Shown piece by piece: positions 11,729 through 21,153 of a stretch of DNA of 64,000 nt. The position numbers and the translations under genes are program-made. Each line of letters starts with the position of its first letter. The first letter of the stretch is position 1. Origin of the DNA: Aurelia coerulea (taxonomy: Eukaryota; Cnidaria; Scyphozoa; Semaeostomeae; Ulmaridae). The notes under the pieces are model-generated. The model was given only the letters and a program-made list of their open reading frames with translations, had not been told where the DNA came from and ran no database searches. Location: positions 21,683,501-21,747,500 of the forward strand of contig CM076955.1 in assembly GCA_039566865.1 (NCBI GenBank), read 5' to 3'.

Positions 11729-11866
11729 GAAGCAAATGCAGATTGTTGTGAATACTGCTCATGCCAACATCCTGAAGACTGTGCTCCTTGTAATCGAAGA
11801 TGTGTTTATCTTGGTGGTAGCAGTGTTTGTATTTTCATACCAGAAGACCCTCCTGAGTCAGGCTAA
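11729..11866 (+). CDS. secreted cysteine-rich peptide, gene B (mature-peptide exon only)
   Basis: A CGATTTTAG acceptor is followed by a 46-codon exon beginning EANADCCEYC and ending in ESG and a TAA stop. The eight cysteines have exactly the spacing of gene A, CC-x2-C-x-C-x5-C-x2-C-x3-C-x8-C, and the block DCAPC is shared with gene D. Like gene A it lacks an RxRR site. The exon with the signal peptide must lie upstream, but none could be assigned with confidence, so this is a partial model and may be a pseudogene. The C-terminal Gly could be converted to an amide if the peptide is processed that way. Gene B is convergent with gene C. What a long forward frame across 11616-11912 encodes is not the conserved frame. 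Confidence 0.6.
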   Translation, partial: EANADCCEYCSCQHPEDCAPCNRRCVYLGGSSVCIFIPEDPPESG

Positions 11867-11916
11867 TCATTTGCCGAAATTTAAGCAGCTTATCTTATTC
11901 CTCGTATCGTAAGTTT

Positions 11917-12175
11917 AAAGAGCCATTGTCACCCAGGGTCCTTTGCGGGGAAGCTTTAATTCAGATTGTCTGAAAATCGAATTTGGCCTAAACGGAAAAT
12001 AAGGATGCATACTGCAGTAGTTGAACTCATAAAAACATTTGAATTTAGACGACTTTTCTGGTGCTTGACAACTACTTTAAATCCATATTTTCCATAAGGC
12101 CAAATTTGAGTTTCAGACAGTCTGATATTGCAGCGTGCTTGCAAAGGACCCTGGGTGATCATGGCTCTTTAACTT
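11917..12175. mobile_element. MITE, family with AAAGAGCCATTGTCACCC ends
   Basis: Both ends match as inverted repeats: AAAGAGCCATTGTCACCC-AGGGTCCTTTGCGGG at the left, and the reverse complement of that at the right, followed inward by TTTGGCCTAA-type and CAGACAGTCTGA-type blocks. Related copies are at 19007-19665, 25228-25300 (one end) and 41399-41662, and the left end is in the 155 bp tandem at 40994-41460. No coding capacity. Confidence 0.85.
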
Positions 12176-12324
12176 CGTGTGTTGACGATGCATCGCAATC
12201 AAAAAGGACGATTTTGGAAGCACTATGCTATCAAAAATGACTTTCAACTTTGATCATCTTCTGGATTAATTTTCTTACTTGTGAGAGAAGGTGCTTGATA
12301 AGAAAATATTTTTATTGCAGATTA

Positions 12325-12405
12325 ATACCCTGGGTACCAGACTTTCTAACATAAAATGGAGATCCATTTCCTTTTTTGTTAGAGAGTCTGGTACCCAGGG
12401 TAGCA
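12325..12405. repeat. short foldback element with 26 bp arms
   Basis: TACCCTGGGTACCAGACTTTC at the left pairs with GAGTCTGGTACCCAGGGTA at the right, with a short loop. A single related end occurs near 17618-17645. Confidence 0.8.
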
Positions 12406-12454
12406 GATTAAAAACGTTCAAATTAAATCTAATCTTTTGCAATTAAAATCTGTC

Positions 12455-12562
12455 TCACATTAGATAGAAGCAATAATATCTGGGACTAAAAAGTATGTAT
12501 TGAACAGTTTTGCATGAGAAATTTTGCGTTACCGTGAATTACACCTGACATCTAATTTTAGT
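12455..12562. repeat. MITE of the ATCTAATTTGAGAC family
   Basis: The ends read GTCTCACATTAGAT and ATCTAATTTTAG, and the interior holds the TTTTGCGTTACC block shared by copies at 3768-3890, 4203-4415, 43567-43685, 44416-44532 and 54576-54695. Confidence 0.65.
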
Positions 12563-12803
12563 TTTGTGACAGTTTCTACAGCATTTAATGTCAGAGCTTG
12601 ATTTATAGTTAAGAATGAGTGTTGCTGTTGCATTTCTCTTATTGTAACTGAGTCTTGTTAACTTGAAGATTCATGTATTCATTCCATCAAAGTTCTCTTT
12701 ATAAAGGAGTCATTAGTCTCTTTGTTTCTTCGTTTACTACCTTTGCATAAAGCAACGTCAAACAGCGTCTGTTAAAATGATGACGATGATGAAGATTGTT
12801 ATT

Positions 12804-13988
12804 CTAGTTTCCAGGGTCCCCACCTTGAATACCAACACAACGATTGGCACCCGAAACGTTTACGCAGACAAGGCCACAAGGGTTACAAATTGCTTGGCTT
12901 GAACATGGTGACATATAACTGCATGAACGTCGCACTCTCTACAACAGAAAGACATATTTTACAGACTGACCCTGCAGAATTCCGCATAGCAACTTGTGCA
13001 CTAAAAATTTATTAAACAAGTGAAAGTTTGATGAACAGGTTTTGAAACAGCCGCCGTGCCAAGCCAAGGTACAAGTCACGATTTCGAAACGATGCCAAAG
13101 GTACGAAGAGGAATAAACTACTAACTAATAACTCAGCAACAAGAAGAACAACCGTCAAAAAGCAAAGTAACTAGATTAAAACTATATAGGTCACAAAGGG
13201 CCAGTTTCTCAGGTTAAACAAGAAACAATATCACTTGTGCCAGATTTCTTGAAACAACAGAGTGCCCTTACAATTCATTGTCTAAGTACATTTTGCAAAC
13301 GAAATACCACAATAGGGGCAAGATTATTATTACATATACCTTAAAGATTCAACCATGCCTTTTTGGTGTAAGAAGCATATTTAGAGGGGAAAGGTGAACA
13401 AGTCCATGAAAAGAGTGAAACTAGATTATACCTTGAGAAGTATTGGATCATTGTCTGGGGTTGGCCTAGTTTGCATTGATTCAAGTTGTGAAACAATAAA
13501 CAAACAAATGAACAAGATACATCTTCTTGTAACTGTCTCCTGAAAGGAAATTAGGATTCGTATTAGTTTAAACATCGAAGTATTATCAAACATTTACATC
13601 AACAATGGGGTTATGTTAAGTATCAAGAAAACAATCTTTGATACAGCATCAAAACTTCTATTGTCAAACTATGATATAACAACAGACCAAATGTGTAGGT
13701 AAACCAGACTATTGGAACAACTTTCCAGAAAGGAAAATTGCTTAAAAACCTGAAAATTGAGTCGAATGAAAACAATAGTCTGTCTTGTATGCGCTTTATT
13801 TATGTGCGCTTTCTTTATTTCAGTGGCAATTAGCAGGATCAAAGCGTTAATCAATTGCTTTAACGAGCGTGACGGACTTACTTCCTTTCTTTCCTTCTCA
13901 CTTACTTACTGACTGAGTGACCTGGAGTCCCCTCTTAGATTACAAAGTGGACCTTGTAATCAAAATGTGATAACGAAGAACTCACCAT
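12804..13988 (-). CDS. secreted cysteine-rich preproprotein, gene C (81 aa)
   Basis: Three exons join in phase 0. The ATG at 13988-13986 is followed directly by GTGAGT. Exon 2 (13539-13432, 36 codons) encodes a signal peptide with core CILFICLFIVSQ and a short spacer ending LLK. Exon 3 (12938-12804, 44 codons plus stop) begins RVRRSC. The RVRR site at the start of exon 3 is a good furin-type site, so the mature peptide would be about 40 residues. It has six cysteines, C-x5-C-x5-C-x2-C-x3-C-x8-C, containing NPCG. Compared with genes A, B and D, the second and third cysteines are both replaced by Ser. Gene C is convergent with B and divergent from D. Its first intron contains repeat segment Z. 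Confidence 0.76.
13773..13962 (+). repeat. isolated copy of repeat segment Z
   Basis: Matches 512-690 closely, including the TTTCAGTGxCAATTAGCAG block, the TTTAACGAGCGTGACGG block, and the closing TTAGATTACAAAGTGGAC. It lies in intron 1 of peptide gene C. Confidence 0.8.
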
Positions 13989-15515
13989 TTTCGTTTCTCT
14001 TTTCAAAATCTTTCAAATTCTTGCAACAGCTTCAAACTCGTTGTCAAAATGTAGCTTCTTGTAATGCTTATCTCAATTGCTTCTTTGCTTTTTTATGTTG
14101 AAGAACAAACATCAAAACAAGGTTATCAAACGTAAATAATGACAATCTCCATCCTGGAAATATGACAGTAGTTAAGTAATGATGAGGTAATTTTGTAAGA
14201 AATCCTCCGCCCATCAACAGATAAAAATTTCATTATGTAATTTCATTATGCATTATTTGTCAAAGTTGAATTGCTGCTAAGTCAGCATATTTTCAAAATT
14301 AAGCCAAGCTTGATACGTTCCAAGTTGCACGTTTTATTGTAGGGAATTAACAGCGTTGTTGTGTAAAAGTTAGATTAACAAAATGAATATTCTTTCAGAT
14401 GTTCAAATCTTTGTACCGGGTGAGTCAATTATCGGTATTTTCAGGTGTGTGTTCACAAAAATCAATTTGATGTTATAATAAAGTTAGTGTTAGGGTAACA
14501 TGAGGATAGTCATATGACAATGATCTGAGCATATAATTTCTTTTTAATTGCCTTAAACATTTACAGTAAGATCATATGGCTAGTCATTCTCCAAAAGAGC
14601 CACTCCCTTGAAAGATTTATTAATATTATCAACAGTGTTACTCAAAACGATGATTTATCATCAAATTTTGAACTTGTAGTGATGAGAATATGAGAATGTG
14701 GACAGACAAGAGTTCTTACTACTCCTTAAAATTCGAAGAATGCTTTCTGATCAGGTGAGAGAGCTCTCAATATCAGACAAGTAAAAGACAGTTGGATATA
14801 GCTCATAGCTCCGTTTACCGGAATTACAAATAATCTAAGCTAGAGGCAAGAAGGATCCAAGATTTATCCATGATCACACTAATATCTATTGATTTTTTTT
14901 TGCAACTACCTAAGGGGACCATTATGGAAATAAGGTCAACTCGACCTTTTAATGCTATCCATGCCACTTTAATTAGGGGTGATTTTATCTTGTATAGATC
15001 AACGCTGTTTTTACTTAAATTATATTGCAGCTTTTTTATTATAATTCAAACTTCGTAAATCTTTACTTTTGTGGCAAATTTTAACATACATACATAACAT
15101 AAGGAAACATTCACAGATTTACAGCAATTTTAGTAGGAAAGCAGTTTCTGGAAAGCGATAAATTGAATATGAAAGAGGAATCTTCAAATATGAAAACAGG
15201 AAATGCAAGTTCCTCTTAAAATTCATCTTTTGAAAAGATTACGACATTCGTTTGAAGTGATTACAAGATGGTAAAAATTCCAATTAATAATTCGTTATTT
15301 TTCGTCGAGGATGTCAAAAGCTGTTTTCGAAATTGAATTTCCGGATAATTACCTAGTTACTATCACGTATCTAGGCAAGCAATAGTCATTTATCAAAAAA
15401 TTGGATATTTTTGAATTTTCTTTCATTATCAATAAGAGGAATTTGCTACAGTAGAGTCATCGGTGAAGACATTTCAACAACACAATTCTTGACGAGTTGC
15501 CAGAAAAGGAAGAAA
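13989..15515. other. shared upstream region of divergent peptide genes C and D
   Basis: About 1.5 kb of AT-rich sequence between two divergent start-codon exons. No clear TATA box or other gene was recognised. An ATG followed by a G|GTGAGT donor at about 14384-14421 could be an unused first exon but has no supported continuation. Confidence 0.4.
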
Positions 15516-16801
15516 ATGGTAAGCTGTTCGATATTCTTTATTATTTTCATATTCTTCTTAATCTTATTCACGCTGCAATGCAAAAAGCCGCAAAAATGCT
15601 ACTTTGACCTTTGATTCATGAAATATGATCACTCACCTTTCAACTTTGAACTTTGAAACTAGAGACAGCTATCCAGAAAATGTTGTCTTCTGTTTCTTGC
15701 TACAAATTGCAACATGATTTTAATTTCTTTTCTAGAATACGAATGAGAAGATATGCATCCTGTTAGTTTGTTTAGTTGCAATTTCACAAATAAAAACAGC
15801 AGAGTCAAGATCTCAAGTATCCAATCCTCTCAACGTCGAAGAAAGTCATAAATTATTGAAGGTGAGTCTTTTAAATTTTCCTCTTCTCATTCTATTTGTT
15901 AGATTTCCCCAAAAATTTCATAAAATCACTTGCTGTCCATAGTTCTGTCACTAGGGGGAGATTTAGCACAAATGCATACGAGGGGTCAATCCAAGAAATA
16001 TTCAGGCAACCCAAAAATATCATTTCAGCATCATTGTAACCATAGATCAGCTCATTTTATACTTAGACACCTGGAAACAAACAATGTATCAAAACAGTGC
16101 AAATAGTAGAGGTCATGATTGCCCCTGTCTGAATAGCCCAGAAATATCAATTTGACAATAAAATCGATGCCAAAAAACTTTCATGGTCATAAGTTCAGTT
16201 TATTTGGACCCAGAATATCCCTTTCAGCAATATTCTGATAAAAAATATCGGACTTACCTCCATGCGTGTGCATGTGTTGAGTGCCTCCTGGGCTTATCGA
16301 TAATCGATAACGTTCTTCCATAACTTTCGTTGCTTGAATGTTTTTGCTATACCGCATATTCTTCAAATTTTGGAGGATTGTGAGCTTTTTGAGTATAAGC
16401 TCGTAAAGAAGTTGGTCCATTTTGTCCAATGATGACGCAGTTTGAAGTTGCCAACTGCGAACATAATCCTTTCGTTTTGTCCAATTCGACGCCCTTGGCT
16501 GGCTGGAAGGTTCTTTCGTTTTGAAACAGTCTGCTCAACAATTATTTTCACTCCGAAATAAGTCAATCCGAAATTTATTTACATTTTTTCAATCTTTGTT
16601 TGAGCATGATATGATTCTCGCTTTTAACCAAGAATATATCGTGACTCTATGTTGTCTATTTCACAGAGAGTGCGTCGATCATGTTGCTACTTCTGCGAAT
16701 GCCACTCTCAGCCAGACTGTGCTCCCTGTAACCTGAAGTGCAAGTGGTTTATATTTCGAAAGCGATGTCTCAGCGCACCTGGTGATCCCGCCTTTGGCTA
16801 G
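15516..16801 (+). CDS. secreted cysteine-rich preproprotein, gene D (87 aa)
   Basis: Three phase-0 exons. The ATG at 15516-15518 is directly followed by GTAAGC. Exon 2 (15736-15861, 42 codons) has TCTAG and AAG|GTGAGT edges and encodes NTNEKICILLVCLVAISQ, a signal peptide, then an acidic propeptide ending HKLLK. Exon 3 (16667-16801, 44 codons plus stop) follows a TTTCACAG acceptor and begins RVRRSCCYFCEC. RVRR is a likely furin-type site. The mature region has eight cysteines in the same spacing as A and B (CC-x2-C-x-C-x5-C-x2-C-x3-C-x8-C), with an unusual basic-aromatic loop KWFIFRKR before the last cysteine. It ends in Gly-stop, a possible amidation signal. Gene D is convergent with E. Activity is unknown. 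Confidence 0.8.
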
Positions 16802-18127
16802 GACAAAGCCCATAGTTCAAAGGACAAACGATCAAAGGACAAACGACGATCAAAGGACAAAGCCCAGAACAGTATTCGGTCATGGCAAAGACAAAGTTGT
16901 ATGGACAATTCCAATGATGTATCCAAATTTCTTTGTATGCAATATGTTTTATGCAACTTTGATTTGATGTAATAAGCTCTTTGTAACATAGCACAGGTAA
17001 CGGGGAAAATTAGTATACAAGTAACTAGTACGAATACTTGATGGTTCCTCTAACTTTCAAATTATTAATTTCATCAATACCTCCATCTTTACTTTAGTAA
17101 GTGCTCAATACTACATTTAACTGCCAAGTTCTCAAAATTTCGTGCAACAACATTCTGCCTGCATTTTCTGAGCTTCTTAGCAGAAACTCATGTTGATGTT
17201 ACTTACACGCAATAATTGATAGAGGCACAGGATTTTTACAGGCACCTTCAGAACCTGGACCCAGGGCTTTCTACCCCCTGCAAACCCCTGTCGACGCTCC
17301 TGGAGAATCAAGTGGGTTAGAAATGCCTATCGGATACATATTTTGACGAATTTGGCCACAAGTCATGGTTTTTTAAATCACTTCCACGTAAAATTGATTT
17401 CAAACGTAACACTCGATTTTTTCAATCTAATAACGTTTGGAACTAAGAACGTCATTTGATGACATACTTCTGAAATAGAGAATTGAGAAAAGCCACAAAT
17501 TTTGGCCGCTTAACCTGTCGAGAATTTGTGGTTTTGTCAGGATATTTATATTTTGGAGCGAGCAAACCAAAAACGTAGTTTTCTAAAAGTGCTACCAGGA
17601 TATTTTCCATGATAGTACCTTGGGTACCAGAGTCTCGAACAGTTGAAATTGGACAAAAATCGGGAAAGGATGAAAATTGAAAGATAGAAGGAATTTACCC
17701 TTTCTGTTTTGTTTCTCTTTTTCTCGTCGTTCATTTTTCTGCAGGCTATGGAACTTATGGAATTTTATTTCACAGATATTTTTCAGGAAAAGTGCTTCTA
17801 AGATTTGAAAACATAAATTGAGAAACATAAACATCAAAGTGTTCCATTATTTCACAAGTGAACTGCCAATTTTTCGCCAGAAAGTAAGGCTATAGCCTCG
17901 CCTTTTTCGCTAAAATTAGGTGTGAAAGAATTCTACAAAAGAAAAATGCAATATCCATTCTTCAATATCTTCTCGTAAATATAAAATTAACTTAGTTTTC
18001 TCCACTATATGTTCATTGAACGATCTCCAAAATTTATACAGATATCTACCTTTTTCAAAACCAGAATATATGCTGTTCACCTCTCGTGTGAAACTTAAGT
18101 ATCAAGACTTATGCAAAGTATTTTTCG

Positions 18128-18393
18128 AAGGGGAGGGTGGGGTAACTCCTATAGAGGGACTGGTATACATGTGTCTGCCCGGGTTATGGGTAAATTTGCG
18201 ATATTTTGCCCTGTTTATGGGTCATGACTCGTGAATTAAGTCCAGGTTATGGGTCTGCTGTACGGAAATTTTGCCGTGGTTATGGGGTCATATTTTCAAA
18301 ATTTTGCCCTGGTTATGGGTCCTAACTCTGAATTCTCAAAGGCACAAATACACCAAACCCCCTGTAGGAGTTGCCCCCCCCCCTCAGTATTTT
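18128..18393. repeat. MITE-like element with GAGGGxGGGGxAACTCCTA ends
   Basis: The left end GGGTGGGGTAACTCCTA is an inverted match to TAGGAGTTGCCCCCCCCCC at the right. The interior has four or five degenerate copies of a GGTTATGGGTC unit alternating with ATTTTGCCCTG. No coding sequence. Confidence 0.75.
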
Positions 18394-18463
18394 TCTAAAA
18401 GACATTGGAAGCGTCAATGAAGTTCATCTGCAATCACTTCTGGCTTCTTGCGACTGCATCTGA

Positions 18464-18535
18464 TGGCATATGATTACATGTGATTACCAGTGATTACATG
18501 TGATTACCAATGATTACATCCGATTGCACTCATCA
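18464..18535. repeat. imperfect tandem of TGATTACATG-type units
   Basis: Five or more units of about 11-12 bp (tgattacatg, tgattaccag, tgattacatg, tgattaccaa, tgattacatc) lie in a row. No function inferred. Confidence 0.7.
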
Positions 18536-18604
18536 CGCATGATCATCTGGTACAGTGATTCCTTAGAGAGCTCAGAATCAACAGTTTGAAGCAGGAACAG
18601 TGCA

Positions 18605-21064
18605 CTACTTGCCAGTTGGTCCTCCTCCTGACTGTGAAATACACTTGTTTGTAGCAGCGCAATTCATGCCACATGGACTGCAGTCACTTTGTGTTGCGCA
18701 TGGCGATCCATAGTAACAGGAGCCACGTCTCAGTCTCTGCGAGAGAAAAATACCGACATCATCAAAAGGAAGGGAAAGGAAGGGAAATAGCTATATCGAG
18801 TAGCTGCTACTAAAGAGGCTAAAGAAATGCAACATACTCATTGTTTCTTTAGCTTGATAATGAAATGGCACTTTTCAAAGTTATCAAACGCAATCGATGA
18901 TATTTCTAACTTGGTCCGGGCCAACTTTTAACTATTTCGATTCCCTTTGTGATGCTGCTCAAGAAGAGTATGCCATAAAACTTCTTTCAGAGTATTAGAG
19001 TCTATGCTTTAAGAGTCATGGCCACTCAAGGTCCTTTGCAGGCACACTACAATTGCTGATTATCTGAAAATCAACTTTGGTCTAAACGGAAATTATAGAT
19101 GCACTGTCCAGTAGTTGAACTGGTACAACACTTGAACTGAATTAAAATTTTCTATGAGTTCAACTTCTGCAGTGAGGATCCATGGATTCCGCTTACACGT
19201 ATTTTTTTATAAGAAACTGCCCATAAGAAACTCAACTCTCAAATCGCCAAAAAAATTAAGAAACTACAGTACTGGGAATATTTAAGTTAAGAAACTTTCT
19301 TTTGACAAAGAAAATCCTTGACCATATTTTTACTTTACTTTCACTTGTTTCCTCTATCATATTACTCGTAAGGTACTTGAGTAATGTCTAAACATTGGAA
19401 ATGCTTAAAAAACGTTGTTTTGACATGTTCACGAGGGCAAAGGTAGTGAACATGAAGATTGTTATGGAACCTCTAAGAAACTCGTAAGAAACCTTGAGTA
19501 CTCAAAATCTGATAATTCTTAGTTTCTTTCAGAAACTTTCAGTACAGGCCCAAATTCTTAGTTTCTTATAAAAAAATACGTGTAGGCCAAATTTGATTTT
19601 AACACAGTCTGGAATTCAAGCGTGCCCGCAAAGGACTCTGGGTGAAAATGGCTCTTTAACTGATTATACTTAAAGACCCACTATTAATCATAATCCTTTG
19701 CGGCGTCAAAGTCGACTTTCTTTGTATGATCTAAAAGTCGTTTCTAGCTAAGGCTCTCATTGCCTTGCTTTCTATTCCGCCCACGAAGGATCATGGTTGA
19801 CGACGGTCCTTTAACTCTAACATTGGAAAAATGTTCATCATCGAAAATAACTTAAAGTGGTCAATAAAGTGGTACAAAGCTTGAAACTTGTATCGAATAA
19901 AAGATTGATTCCTTTCTTGAACAGTTACTTCTGAAAACCAAGTAAACGATCACGAACTGAAAGCAGTGCATACATTTCTCCTATCAATATTCTCTTATCT
20001 ATTTCTCGCGTGCGGTTAAATATAAATAGCTACAATAAATAATAATCTCTTTCTAAAAAATACTTTAAACTCCATAGCAAACACCATATTCTACGGAGCT
20101 CAATGCAGACGAGATTCTGCTAAATATTGGGGGAAGGCCATTTTGTATCGTTGTAAAAAGTAGGACGAGTGGATCCTGAATAACACAATTAAAGTTATTG
20201 TTTGTTTGATGAAAAAGGGGGCAAAGATTAAAGAAATATTGTGTCGACAAGGGGGGGGGGGGTTGCGTTGCTAACCAGGCCTTCAAATGACAAAAAGTCA
20301 TTGCAATAACTTCAACTTTATGTAAGAACTTGAAAAAAATGGACTGCGTTTCGGTTCGGTTAACCACATTATCGACAATAAGATTTAATTCAACAGTGGT
20401 AAGTAGAAATGCACTGCTTGCAGTTTATTTGTGTAAAGGCAATTTAACAGAAAGCGCACTTTACTTGAAACAAAATTTTGTGCATACCTTCAAAATCTTA
20501 TCACCAAGATTTCCTTGAGAGCTTCTACTATCTCCAAGTGACTTCGTTTGCACCAGCGTTACGAGCACACACATCAGCACACAAGTAAGCAAAATAGTTC
20601 TTCTTTGAAAAGTCATCTAAAAATTAATATTCTAATGATCAGCAAGAAAGTAAAATGGAACTTTGTGAACAAAAGTAGCACTTCTTCGTGTATGACTTCC
20701 ATGTCAAAACATGCGACAATCAAAGCTTTTCTTCTCTCGGACATTTCTTTGGTACCTAATTGATAATGTTTCGAACACTTTTTGATACTCTTAGCAAACT
20801 ACTTCGTCTACAAAAATATTGGAGTTCTCTTACGGCAATAACTTCAGAACTGAAACCCCGGAAGGTAAAGTATCCCTTAATTCATGTGCAGAAAATATTG
20901 GAAAATGATTATTAGATCATGCTCAACAAATTTTAGACTTATGAATATGACCTAAATTTGAGTTTCATTGGTTTAAAGTTCACAGACATTTGAAGAAACA
21001 TGACGAGTTAGTTAGACATTAAAAAATACAAAGTCTTCACCATGAAAAATGTCTCACTCACCAT
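18605..21064 (-). CDS. secreted cysteine-rich preproprotein, gene E (87 aa)
   Basis: Three phase-0 exons. The ATG at 21064-21062 is followed directly by GTGAGT. Exon 2 (20616-20488, 43 codons) again begins with Met and encodes a signal peptide with core ILLTCVLMCVLVTLVQT and a short propeptide ending KILK before a GTATGC donor. Exon 3 (18736-18605, 43 codons plus stop) follows a CTCTCGCAG acceptor and begins RLRRGSC, a furin-type site. The mature region has six cysteines, C-x5-C-x5-C-x2-C-x3-C-x6-C, lacking the same two cysteines as gene C, and ends TGK-stop, a typical Gly-basic amidation signal. Translation could start at either Met, since exon 2 opens with its own ATG. A TATA box lies 82 bp upstream. 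Intron 2 is 1.7 kb and carries a nested pair of repeats. Confidence 0.8.
19007..19665. mobile_element. MITE (AAAGAGCCATTGTCACCC family) with a second element nested inside
   Basis: The outer ends at about 19007 and 19662 match the family at 11917-12175. The interior is interrupted at about 19197-19586 by a different element with ends CACGTATTTTTTTATAAGAAA and its reverse complement. The nested element's interior matches 61697-61975. The nesting shows that the outer element is older. Confidence 0.82.
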
Positions 21065-21145
21065 TGTCTTCCTGTAGATGCTGGCAATAAGCTTCTTTCA
21101 AGATGCGCATCTGATAATCTGACGAAACAACTCAGCTAATTTCAC

Positions 21146-21153
21146 TATATATA
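21146..21153 (-). promoter_or_regulatory. TATA box of peptide gene E
   Basis: On the minus strand GGTATATATAG lies 82 bp before the ATG, placing transcription start near 21120. It is the only clear TATA box found in the peptide cluster. Confidence 0.6.

Larger units (their letters stand above)
16802..18604. other. spacer between convergent peptide genes D and E
   Basis: Contains the two 3' regions, a single end of the short foldback family near 17618-17645, the repeat at 18128-18393 and an imperfect tandem at 18464-18535. A 16800-16865 stretch has three imperfect copies of ggacaaacgatcaa. No gene recognised. Confidence 0.5.
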
